Source of the DNA: Roseofilum capinflatum BLCC-M114
GTDB lineage: Bacteria > Cyanobacteriota > Cyanobacteriia > Cyanobacteriales > Desertifilaceae
Reading direction: 5' to 3'
DNA: 64,000 nucleotides
Assembly (NCBI RefSeq): GCF_030068505.1
Contig: NZ_JAQOSO010000015.1
Coordinates: 1-64,000 of the forward strand
Shown: positions 17,181 to 24,834 of the stretch, one piece after another
Position numbering within the stretch: position 1 is the first letter of the stretch
Layout: each line of letters begins with the position of its first letter
Notes under the pieces: generated by a model
Database searches by the model: none
What the model was told of the DNA's origin: nothing
Seen by the model: the letters and a program-made list of their open reading frames with translations, nothing else
Program-made: the position numbers and the translations under genes

Positions 17181-17570
17181 ATGAGTAAAGACGAAATCAA
17201 AAAAGAAGTAGTTAGTGGCGTATCAAATGGTGTTGCTTCAGGAATAGCAGCAGCAGTAGCAACTGGCATAGGTGGTATGGTCATGTCTAATCTTAGTAAC
17301 TCTCTGAACAATCTGACAGATGAATTGAAGCGTCATCGTCGTCGGGCCCCTTTGGAATTAGATGGGGATTATGATCCTTCTTATGATGATAATCCTGATG
17401 ATGTGGGCCAGGATGCCTTTGAGCCTGAACCTCCAGAGCCTGAACCTCCAGAACCTGAGCCTCCAGAACCTGAGCCTCCAGATGAAGATAATTTCTGTGA
17501 GAATGCCTTTGAAGATCCTTGTGACGAGGAATTCGATGGCGATTTTGATGGTGATTGTGATTTTGATTGA
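17181..17570 (+). CDS. Small Gly-zipper/acidic-tail protein, first gene of the GTPase island
   Basis: 129 residues with two distinct halves. Residues about 10-38 form a small-residue hydrophobic helix (V-A-S-G-I-A-A-A-V-A-T-G-I-G-G-M-V), suited to membrane insertion or helix packing. It is followed by an Asn/Leu helix and the basic K-R-H-R-R-R. The second half is strongly acidic, with four PEPPE-type repeats encoded by a 15-bp tandem repeat (17421-17480) and a D/F-rich end with four Cys. I recognise no family. It is the promoter-proximal gene of a run ending in two GTPases, so a regulatory or membrane-adaptor role is possible but unproven. Confidence 0.7.
   Translation: MSKDEIKKEVVSGVSNGVASGIAAAVATGIGGMVMSNLSNSLNNLTDELKRHRRRAPLELDGDYDPSYDDNPDDVGQDAFEPEPPEPEPPEPEPPEPEPPDEDNFCENAFEDPCDEEFDGDFDGDCDFD
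17421..17480 (+). repeat. 15-bp tandem repeat (four units) encoding E-P-E-P-P
   Basis: Units start at 17421, 17436, 17451 and 17466; the first two and last two are identical pairs. The tract lies in frame inside the acidic tail and can change length without frameshift. Confidence 0.85.
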
Positions 17571-17603
17571 TTAAAGTAGATATACTACCTTGTGGTATTA
17601 ATT

Positions 17604-18863
17604 ATGCCGTTACCTTGGGTCATCGCTGCTACTGGCACTTTTGTTGCGATAACTGCTAGTAGAATCATATCAATTGTTGCGGGAAGAAAATTTGCTGAGA
17701 AATCTGCCTCTAAACGGAGAAGCGTATCTGCTCAGAAGAGTGAAAAAGTGAGCCAGGCTGAATCTGAGTATTTCAAGCGCAAGAACCAAAGGGAAGAGGA
17801 ATTGGCCAATATTGAGGCTGATCTTGCTAATATGCGAGAGACCGAGATTTTAGCTAATATTGAAATTGCCAAGGCAGAGGCAGATAGAGAAGAACGTTTC
17901 TTGGGAATTTCTAACAAAAATTTGCAATTGAGAAAGCAAGAATTGGCTCTATTAAAAGCCCGACTTAAAGAAGATATCAAACACTCGGAAGCACAAAGAG
18001 AACAAATGGAATGCTCTCTCAAGCTTCGACAAAGGGAAGTTGAGTTGATGGAGGAAGATATCCGCGAAAGACAAAAACTGAGTTACTTGTATCTTGATGC
18101 TCAAAGAACCCATAATGCTAATCAAGTTATCCTGAAGCTCACTGAACTTCAGTCCAACTGGGATCGGGAAAACTGGGCAGGAATTATCAGTCGAGAAGAG
18201 ATGAAAAGGCTTCTCGTCGAATCGCAAAGTAAACATCGTTTACTGATCATGATTTCTCCACCTGATATTGCTGATTCCTTGGAATTCAACACTCATTTAC
18301 AAAAGCAAGTGAGGAGTGAGGTAAAAGAGTTTCTTGAACAGAACTACCCCCTGCATGAAGATCTCTGTCCTGTGGAATACTATGGGAAATTCTTTAAGAG
18401 TTCTATTTTTGATGCTGAAGTCAAACAACTGGAATCCGACTTAGAACCTATACCAACTCTAGTGATCTACAGTGACGTGACTGACGAAAAAGTTTACTTT
18501 CATGTCTACTTCTGGGGATTAGAAGAGACTCTACCCCTAACCTTTCCCTGGAACTGGCAGGAAGAGTATCAGAAGTTGATAGCACAAGGTGTCAGTCAAG
18601 AAAACAGCCTAATGGCGATTCGTCAATCAATTGTAACAATTCATCAACTAATAGCTGCATTTTTGGCGGATCTATATTACCTTAGTATTAATCCACTACA
18701 TCAACCACGGTTATTTGAGATGGATACGGATCTTCCTATAGAGTGGATCGAAAGTAACTTTGGCATACTCAGGGAAGTTCAACAACAGAAACTCAAGGAG
18801 TATGAAGAAGAGCAGAAGTTAATTGAGCAAGAGAATCAAATTATTAAACGCTTTGCGTATTAG
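17604..18863 (+). CDS. Membrane-anchored coiled-coil protein of the GTPase island
   Basis: About 419 residues from ATG 17604 (GTG 17592 is an alternative). An N-terminal hydrophobic helix (about residues 4-28) is followed by a basic patch and a long charged coiled coil (about 45-180, rich in E-x-x-x-R/K heptads). A globular C-terminal region of about 220 residues contains W-D-R-E-N-W-A-G-I-I-S, L-I-M-I-S-P-P-D-I and a low-similarity F-P-W-N-W-Q-E-E-Y segment. I recognise no named domain. The layout fits a membrane scaffold with a cytoplasmic recognition domain. It starts 33 bases after the acidic protein and ends 41 bases before the first GTPase, so the three are likely cotranscribed. Confidence 0.75.
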   Translation: MPLPWVIAATGTFVAITASRIISIVAGRKFAEKSASKRRSVSAQKSEKVSQAESEYFKRKNQREEELANIEADLANMRETEILANIEIAKAEADREERFLGISNKNLQLRKQELALLKARLKEDIKHSEAQREQMECSLKLRQREVELMEEDIRERQKLSYLYLDAQRTHNANQVILKLTELQSNWDRENWAGIISREEMKRLLVESQSKHRLLIMISPPDIADSLEFNTHLQKQVRSEVKEFLEQNYPLHEDLCPVEYYGKFFKSSIFDAEVKQLESDLEPIPTLVIYSDVTDEKVYFHVYFWGLEETLPLTFPWNWQEEYQKLIAQGVSQENSLMAIRQSIVTIHQLIAAFLADLYYLSINPLHQPRLFEMDTDLPIEWIESNFGILREVQQQKLKEYEEEQKLIEQENQIIKRFAY

Positions 18864-18904
18864 TCAAAAACAGATCGAGTCATACCATAACTATGGAGTG
18901 TTCT

Positions 18905-20791
18905 ATGTCTTCTAATTCATTACAAAAACTTAGAGTTTTATTCTATGATCGCCCTGAAGTTTTGAAAATGTTGGATTTTCGAGAACTCGATTTATCTAGT
19001 TTAGAAGAAGCAGCTTATCTTCAAGAACAAAAGAACAGAAAGTTATATCCAGAGCCTGTTAACTTTTACGCGACAGGCCGTACTGGAGCGGGAAAAACTT
19101 CATTAGGGAATGCTTTACTCGATCCAGGATCGGGCAAACCTCCAATGGAATCTCATGGTCATCAAGATTGCACAAGCAGTATACAATATTTTAAGCTACA
19201 GAGTAATTTGCGTTACTTTGATTTACCAGGAGCTGGCAGCAGCGAAGAGTATGAAAATATCAATCGGGCATCGTTACTTGTAGAGCAGCTTGATGATGAA
19301 GATGACGAAATGTACCCCGTTGATGAATTTAAAGTTTTAGATTTCTCTGAATATGAGACTCAAGGTGTTCAAGAAGAAGTCATCACAGTCGAGCAATGGC
19401 AATCCAGTGGAAATCAACAGTTTGTTGCCGCAGATATCATTTTGTACGTGGTTGCTCCCCATATGCTGTTTACTCGTGATGATCAAAAATACTTAAAGCA
19501 ATTACTAAAATCCCAAAAGCAGCGATCTCAAAATCCAATCGTTATATTTGCTTTAAACATTCATCGGACTAAAGAGGGCCAAATCAAGCCAACATCGGAA
19601 AATCTAGAAGATGCACGTAAATTAATTACACAGATTTATCAAAAATTCTATCCCAATATCAGCCCTCCAATCGTTGAAATCGACTCTAGAACTGGAGCAG
19701 GAATTAATCAGATTACTGAGATTATCTGTCAAATTTTGCCATCAGAGAAGATTGGCAACATGCAACAAGCACTTAAGAAAGAACTGAAGGAGTATGCCAA
19801 AAAAGAGCGTAGCTACCGCTATCGGGAAGCCTTGCTTCATATTGCCAGTCGTTTAGCAACTGTTGTGGTCGATCAAAAATTAGGTGACCAAGGTTTAATC
19901 AATGAAGCATATATGGCTGTAACTGATTACGCCATTCGAGTATTCAGAGAAGAGCAGGCTGTTCTCGAAGCACAGCAAGAATTTGATGATGCTATTAATC
20001 AATTTGCTGAAAGTGCTAAGGTCTCGCGACAAGAAGCTGAAACAATTTTGGTTGAGCATCAGTGGGTTCAAATGCGAGACCAAGAAGTAGAGAAGACTGA
20101 CTATGTACCAGACATCCAAGATGTAGATGTTCAGCAACAAATTGTAGATTATGTAGACTCCCAAGAATCTAGAAAAGAACTTGTTGATGGAGGCCGATCT
20201 CCCGGTCGTATTGCTGGCGGTGCTGCTGTTGGAGGTCTGGCTGGTTTAGGAGGGTTTGTTCTTGGTTTAACGGGTGTACTTGCAACTGGTGCAACAGTAG
20301 CAACTGGTGGATTAGCAGCTCCTCTTGCTGCTGCCGTACTTGGAGGAGCTGTAACAGGTGGAGTCAGGGGTACAAAAAAACGCAAGAAAGAAGTTACTGT
20401 CACTGAAGATGTGATTAAACCTGTAGTCAAGACTATTACAGTAACGGAAAAGCGGTTAGTTGGAATGAAAGAAGTGAAGAAAACAGTCACTGAAAAAGTT
20501 CCCGAAGTGATGAGAGAGCAGCGAGAGCAAGCGACCGGGAATATTAAATATCTGCAAGGAGGTTATCCTGTTGTTGAGAATTTACTGGCTATTGGGTTAG
20601 GGATTGAAAAAGCCGATTCAAGTGTAGACTTAAAAGCAGATTTTGCATCAGTTGTGAACAAGGGTCGTCAAGAAGTCCAAGGTATTCTACAACCCTATTT
20701 AGAACAAATCAATGATTTTGCAGTCAATTCGGATCGCAAATATGCAGAAGAAAAAATTATGGGTATTTTACAAGCAGTTTTTCTCAATTGA
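18905..20791 (+). CDS. Dynamin/IRG-like P-loop GTPase with Gly-rich membrane hairpin (GTPase 1)
   Basis: About 628 residues from ATG 18905, favoured over ATG 18893 because GGAG lies six bases upstream. G1 is G-R-T-G-A-G-K-T-S-L (58-67), a switch-I-like H-Q-D-C-T lies at 86-90, G3 is D-L-P-G-A (106-110), and the G4 position reads A-L-N-I-H-R-T-K-E, not NKxD. A G5-like R-T-G-A-G-I follows. Residues about 430-490 are a Gly/Ala-rich double hydrophobic helix ending in K-K-R-K-K, flanked by Val/Thr/Lys-rich stretches. This resembles bacterial membrane-active GTPases near the Era/IRG/dynamin-like groups. No characterised subfamily is recognised. It pairs with the second GTPase at 21499. Confidence 0.8.
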   Translation: MSSNSLQKLRVLFYDRPEVLKMLDFRELDLSSLEEAAYLQEQKNRKLYPEPVNFYATGRTGAGKTSLGNALLDPGSGKPPMESHGHQDCTSSIQYFKLQSNLRYFDLPGAGSSEEYENINRASLLVEQLDDEDDEMYPVDEFKVLDFSEYETQGVQEEVITVEQWQSSGNQQFVAADIILYVVAPHMLFTRDDQKYLKQLLKSQKQRSQNPIVIFALNIHRTKEGQIKPTSENLEDARKLITQIYQKFYPNISPPIVEIDSRTGAGINQITEIICQILPSEKIGNMQQALKKELKEYAKKERSYRYREALLHIASRLATVVVDQKLGDQGLINEAYMAVTDYAIRVFREEQAVLEAQQEFDDAINQFAESAKVSRQEAETILVEHQWVQMRDQEVEKTDYVPDIQDVDVQQQIVDYVDSQESRKELVDGGRSPGRIAGGAAVGGLAGLGGFVLGLTGVLATGATVATGGLAAPLAAAVLGGAVTGGVRGTKKRKKEVTVTEDVIKPVVKTITVTEKRLVGMKEVKKTVTEKVPEVMREQREQATGNIKYLQGGYPVVENLLAIGLGIEKADSSVDLKADFASVVNKGRQEVQGILQPYLEQINDFAVNSDRKYAEEKIMGILQAVFLN

Positions 20792-20841
20792 TTTGAGTGA
20801 ATTGGCGGCTAAATAAACCTAGAGAGGTTAAGAGGTGAGTT

Positions 20842-21039
20842 GTGAAAGGGTATGTACAAGGCAGAACAATTATTCTTTTAGAAACGTTACCTGGAGCAAT
20901 TAAAGATGGGGATGAAGTGGAGATTACCATTACTCCACTTCGTCAGGAGGATTATCCATTCCCTACTTTTGAACTAGGGGTAAAAGACCAATATATTAGT
21001 CGGGAAAACATTTATGAACAAACCCAGGATATTTTTTGA
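20842..21039 (+). CDS. Antitoxin-like protein of the embedded VapBC pair
   Basis: 65 residues from GTG 20842, with GAGG about 10 bases upstream. The N-terminal half (V-Q-G-R-T-I-I-L-L-E-T-L-P, then D-G-D-E-V-E-I-T-I-T) looks like the short beta-rich DNA-binding fold of cyanobacterial VapB-type antitoxins of about 65-80 residues. The C-terminal tail (Y-I-S-R-E-N-I-Y-E-Q-T-Q-D-I-F) would bind the toxin. The PIN gene starts inside its last 26 bases. It lies between two GTPase genes, 50 bases after GTPase 1. Confidence 0.7.
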   Translation: MKGYVQGRTIILLETLPGAIKDGDEVEITITPLRQEDYPFPTFELGVKDQYISRENIYEQTQDIF

Positions 21040-21478
21040 TACTAATGTATTGGTTTATGCTCACGATCGCACTTCAACGTACCATACTGACTCCGCTACC
21101 CTACTCAAGATGGCAGTAGAACAGAATATTCAGGGAGTCTTAGCAGAACAAAATCTGATTGAACTCTATAGGATTTTAACCAATCCTACCGCAATGAGAG
21201 GAAAAGAGTTAACACCACAACAAGTGAATAGCTTAGTCAGAACTACTTATTTAAATGGCTTGTTTCAAGTGGTCTATCCCATCCCCATAACTCTCGATAA
21301 GGTATTAAGTTTGGCGACGAGTCATAATATTACCTCAGCAAGAATTTTCGATATTCGTCTAGCTGCATTAATTTTAGAATCAAATATTGACTATTTTGCC
21401 ACTTATAACCTCAGTGACTTTCAAAGTATCCCAGATGTAAATCCCTTTACTCCAGCAAACATCATCAAGATTATTTAA
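21014..21478 (+). CDS. VapC-like PIN-domain toxin embedded in the GTPase island
   Basis: 154 residues. PIN residues are D9 in F-F-D-T-N, E50 in L-I-E-L-Y-R, D113 in I-F-D-I-R-L-A-A and D135 in N-L-S-D-F, the layout of Mg-dependent toxin RNases. It overlaps the antitoxin by 26 bases and ends 20 bases before GTPase 2, so all four could share a transcript. It is unrelated in sequence to the other PIN toxin at 4496. It may stabilise the island, act as an effector, or be a chance insertion. Confidence 0.85.
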   Translation: MNKPRIFFDTNVLVYAHDRTSTYHTDSATLLKMAVEQNIQGVLAEQNLIELYRILTNPTAMRGKELTPQQVNSLVRTTYLNGLFQVVYPIPITLDKVLSLATSHNITSARIFDIRLAALILESNIDYFATYNLSDFQSIPDVNPFTPANIIKII

Positions 21479-21498
21479 CCTTAGCTAATTAGAAACCG

Positions 21499-23817
21499 AT
21501 GTACTTTCAACTCACTCCTCCATCTATCTCCAAAATTCGGGCAAAATTTATTATCGAGAAACTGAGGAACTTCCCTCAGAGTCTGGGTTCAATCAATATC
21601 TTTGCCACGGGAAGAACTCATAGCGGTAAAACTACTCTCGGAAACCGTTTACTAGGGATTGATTATTTTTTATCAACAGGTCGTCAAGATTGTACCAAAG
21701 AAATTAATCTGATTGAATTTCCCATTGGATTAAAATACTTCGATCTTCCTGGAGTCTGTAGTGATGATTTTCTGGAAAACTACAATCGAGTTGCTTTTGG
21801 GATGTCGCAAATTGAGGATTTCCCATGGGTTGATGAAGTTACTTTGGCAAAATTCAAGGAAAATCAAGCACCTTCCGAACAAAAATTAAGCATTAGTGAC
21901 TATGATAATTTAGGATTTCAACCTGATCTGGTGTATTACTTAATTGCTCCAGACAAGCAGTTTGCGAGAGGAGATAAAAAATATCTCAAAGATTTATTGA
22001 GACGGAATCAAAATATTATCTACGTCTTCAATATGTTTGTCAATAAGCAAACAGGAGTGAGTTATTCAGCGACTGAAGCTAATATTACTGATGCAACAAT
22101 TCAAATCCTCAAAGTTCATAATTCAATTTTAGGAGAAGAGCGCAAACCGGTAATAGTAGGTGTCAATTGTTGGACGGGTGAAGGGATATCGGAATTACTC
22201 CATCAATCTCAACTGATGCTATCTGGGGAAAAAGGGAGTGTTTTTGAAGATCTGATTCAGTATCAACGGGAAAAAACACCGGATGAATATGTGAAGCAGG
22301 TAAAGGAGGAACTCATTCGATTATATGCTCATACGGCCTGCCAAAGAGCCATAGGAACTGATACTTGCGATCAACCTTTACACGAAATCTGTTATACACT
22401 TTTTGATTTCCTCTGTAGCTTACCGATTCAAACTGAGCAAGTCGGTGACTCGATTTCTGAAAAAGTTAACACGATTGTCCAGCAGGTTTTTGCGAATCCG
22501 ATTGAACAGATAGCTACCGAATCTTTAGGTGATAAAGTAAATTATGTGATTCAAGCAAGCAACTATATTCTCAATCAAAGTATTGAGTCTTTTAACGAGT
22601 TGATAAAAACTTACATTTCTGACATTCAGGAACAAGCTTATGAAATGAGCAATACAGAAATGGAACAATGGTCACGAGATAAAGAGAACTACAGTAATCA
22701 ATTATCCCAGAAATGGGATGCAATTTTATCAGTAGATCAAGAAATCAGTCGATTGAAGGATGTTATTACTTCTCAAGAGAGCCAACTTGAATACCTTGCT
22801 AATGATTTTAGTTCTTATGTTGAAAAACATAAAAAACTCTCTTTTGAAATATCCTCCCGTCGTCAAAGACTAAATTCTAGAATTGAGAGATTTAACGAGC
22901 GAATGAATCGATATAATAATAATGTTGATAAAATCAATCGTAGTTCAGCTAGACTAACTTATGATGCTGAACAGTCAATAAAAGAAGAAGAAAAGAACTT
23001 GCGAAGAGAAAAAGAATCTATACTAAATGAAGATCGGTGTATAGATGAGTTAATTGTAAAGTACGAAAAGCACGGTAAAAAAGTTAATCAAAAGAAAGAA
23101 GAAGCTGAACATAAAATAGCAGAAAATAATTACTCTGTTGAAAATCATGATCGCAAGATTGAAGAACTGAGAAATAAACTCAAAGAGCGTAATAAATTCA
23201 AGAAAGAAGCTCAAGATGAGATCAACTTCTGGTTCGAGCTAATTAAGGCTTTCCAAGGTGAATTATCATCTTTTGATGATAAGGTTAACACTCGAATAGA
23301 AGAAATGAATCATCATCTTCGAGAAATTAGAATTCGCCTTTCAGAAAACTACCTGGAAAAATTTGAATCTGTGGAAGATGGGATTAATGAGCTACAAGAA
23401 GTTATCAACACCTGTATCGATGAGATGGGTATATTTGAAAACCAAATATTTGAATTTTCTCAAGAGATTAATAAAATAATTTTCAGGCTCAATATCAATA
23501 AAATGGTCACTCAAGTGCTGCAAAAAACAACAGAGCATTATTTTGATCAAGCTGGTGAATTTGAATATCGAGGCAGCCATTACCATTATTTCCGACAACA
23601 TGGTATAGCCATCTCCCTTGCTCTGACAACGATGACTCTTGTTGGTTTAGAAGAAGACTACGAAGTGTTTTATAACACTTTATTACAAAAAGTTGAACGT
23701 TTAGGTTATTTTCCCGATGATCCGGTGGAAAGCAATATCTTGGCCTTACTGGAGTCAAATCTTGATTCGCTCTTTGACTCCAGTTGGGAACAAGCAATCC
23801 GAAAAGCAGTGTCCTGA
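21499..23817 (+). CDS. P-loop GTPase with long coiled coil (GTPase 2)
   Basis: 772 residues. G1 is G-R-T-H-S-G-K-T-T-L (38-47), a switch-I-like R-Q-D-C-T lies at about 62-66, and G3 is D-L-P-G-V (82-86). At the G4 place stands V-F-N-M-F-V-N-K, not NKxD, and a G5-like W-T-G-E-G-I follows. Residues about 370-640 form a long charged coiled coil (R/E/K/N-rich), then a C-terminal region with H-Y-F-D-Q, H-Y-H-Y-F-R-Q-H and a hydrophobic A-I-S-L-A-L-T-T-M-T-L-V. The motifs shared with GTPase 1 (QDCT, FDLPG, TGxGI) show common origin, but the bodies differ. Paired GTPases with a coiled coil recall dynamin-like heteromers. No known family is recognised. Confidence 0.8.
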   Translation: MYFQLTPPSISKIRAKFIIEKLRNFPQSLGSINIFATGRTHSGKTTLGNRLLGIDYFLSTGRQDCTKEINLIEFPIGLKYFDLPGVCSDDFLENYNRVAFGMSQIEDFPWVDEVTLAKFKENQAPSEQKLSISDYDNLGFQPDLVYYLIAPDKQFARGDKKYLKDLLRRNQNIIYVFNMFVNKQTGVSYSATEANITDATIQILKVHNSILGEERKPVIVGVNCWTGEGISELLHQSQLMLSGEKGSVFEDLIQYQREKTPDEYVKQVKEELIRLYAHTACQRAIGTDTCDQPLHEICYTLFDFLCSLPIQTEQVGDSISEKVNTIVQQVFANPIEQIATESLGDKVNYVIQASNYILNQSIESFNELIKTYISDIQEQAYEMSNTEMEQWSRDKENYSNQLSQKWDAILSVDQEISRLKDVITSQESQLEYLANDFSSYVEKHKKLSFEISSRRQRLNSRIERFNERMNRYNNNVDKINRSSARLTYDAEQSIKEEEKNLRREKESILNEDRCIDELIVKYEKHGKKVNQKKEEAEHKIAENNYSVENHDRKIEELRNKLKERNKFKKEAQDEINFWFELIKAFQGELSSFDDKVNTRIEEMNHHLREIRIRLSENYLEKFESVEDGINELQEVINTCIDEMGIFENQIFEFSQEINKIIFRLNINKMVTQVLQKTTEHYFDQAGEFEYRGSHYHYFRQHGIAISLALTTMTLVGLEEDYEVFYNTLLQKVERLGYFPDDPVESNILALLESNLDSLFDSSWEQAIRKAVS

Positions 23818-23892
23818 TAATCAGTTATGATAAATCCTTGGCAAGGGTAACGAATGTGAAGACAAAAACTAGACTAATGAAACCAAGAAATC

Positions 23893-24174
23893 ATGATATC
23901 ATCCAATTCTACCCTACCCCCTTTAAACGCTTTACCCGCTTCCCTACCCCTAGAGGGAGCCATCCGAATTGAGTTACAATCTGGAATTCCTATTTTTAGA
24001 GCGTCAGGAAATGTACAATCTCGGATCGAGAGTCTCTTAGATAAGCAAATGTTTGAAGGTTTAACTGAGTTAGAGGAACAGGAGTTAGATGCTTATGAAG
24101 AAGTTGATGATTATTTGAGCTTTGTGAATCGCACAATTCGCAATCTGGCGCTGTCTTCTAGTCCTCAATCTTAA
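23893..24174 (+). CDS. Conserved cyanobacterial protein that normally precedes an HNH nuclease gene
   Basis: 93 residues. It matches a widespread small cyanobacterial protein with I-R-I-E-L-Q-S-G-I-P-I-F-R-A-S, then E-L-E-E-Q-E-L-D-A-Y-E-E-V-D-D-Y-L-S-F-V-N-R-T. The pattern is seen in genes placed directly before an HNH endonuclease starting M-S-R-x-W-I-S-E. Here that partner is broken (24184-24243). It is 75 bases after GTPase 2. It may be an antitoxin-like protein; this is inferred only from pairing. Confidence 0.6.
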   Translation: MISSNSTLPPLNALPASLPLEGAIRIELQSGIPIFRASGNVQSRIESLLDKQMFEGLTELEEQELDAYEEVDDYLSFVNRTIRNLALSSSPQS

Positions 24175-24183
24175 AAGTTGATC

Positions 24184-24243
24184 ATGTCTCGTCCTTGGAT
24201 TTCTGAACAGACACAGGCGGAAGTTAGACAAACCAGTTTCTAA
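24184..24243 (+). pseudogene. Remnant of an HNH endonuclease gene (19 codons)
   Basis: ATG at 24184 encodes M-S-R-P-W-I-S-E-Q-T-Q-A-E-V-R-Q and then diverges and stops at TAA 24241. The start is that of the HNH nuclease usually found after the 23893-type gene, where it continues R-A-x-x-R-C-E-Y-C. The nuclease body is missing, so the partner has been lost. Confidence 0.5.
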
Positions 24244-24285
24244 TAACTTCGTTATAATAGCATCAACCCTTACCTTATCCTGAAT

Positions 24286-24636
24286 ATGACCTTCACCACA
24301 GACAACCCCGTAACTTGGCAATATCTGGAAATTGACGCTCAAAGTCGGGCAAAAATTGCTAATAGTCGCGTTTTCGTTTCCCAACTGATTCAAGAAAAAC
24401 ACGCCCACGGTTGGAGTCCTGAAGAACTGCATTTTCAACATCCTGAAATTTCCCTTGCTGCTATTTACTCTGCCCTCAGCTATTACTACACCTATCAATC
24501 CCAAATTGATGCCCAAATTGCTCAAGAACAGCAGACTATTCAAGCGTTGCAAGCTGAGTTAATTCAAAGGGGAGTCGGTCATTATAGCTCCAATTTTAAA
24601 CAAAAGCTTCAGACAAAACGGGGACAGCAGGGATAA
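24286..24636 (+). CDS. DUF433 family antitoxin-like protein
   Basis: 116 residues. The core Q-L-I-Q-E-K-H-A-H-G-W-S-P-E-E-L-H-F and P-E-I-S-L-A-A-I-Y-S-A-L-S-Y-Y-Y is the DUF433 winged-helix pattern seen in VapB45-like antitoxins. Residues after 75 form a Gln-rich helix. DUF433 genes usually precede a DUF5615 PIN-like toxin starting M-x-I-R. Here only a 32-codon ORF starting M-A-I-R-R-L-Y-F follows (24639-24737), so the toxin seems to be lost. Confidence 0.75.
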   Translation: MTFTTDNPVTWQYLEIDAQSRAKIANSRVFVSQLIQEKHAHGWSPEELHFQHPEISLAAIYSALSYYYTYQSQIDAQIAQEQQTIQALQAELIQRGVGHYSSNFKQKLQTKRGQQG

Positions 24637-24638
24637 AA

Positions 24639-24737
24639 ATGGCCATTCGTAGACTTTACTTTACCTTAAACAGACCTTTACCAAAAATCTGGGTCAAATG
24701 GGGTAGCTTGGAGTTGAAGGTAACGTTAGTTAGTTGA
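24639..24737 (+). pseudogene. Possible remnant of a DUF5615-type PIN toxin start
   Basis: The ORF begins two bases after the DUF433 stop, where the toxin should begin. It reads M-A-I-R-R-L-Y-F then loses all resemblance and ends in TGA at 24735. No other gene lies before 24835. Confidence 0.3.
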
Positions 24738-24834
24738 GATTCAACCCTTCTGAAGGTTCCCAGTTTTCCGAAATGAGGAATGGGTCTGTGGTTAGATCTC
24801 GATGCATCCATGTTCATCACTACGGCACTCTACC

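Noticed and set aside
18893..18904. Upstream ATG for GTPase 1
   Set aside because: The ribosome-like GGAG lies after it and six bases before the ATG at 18905.
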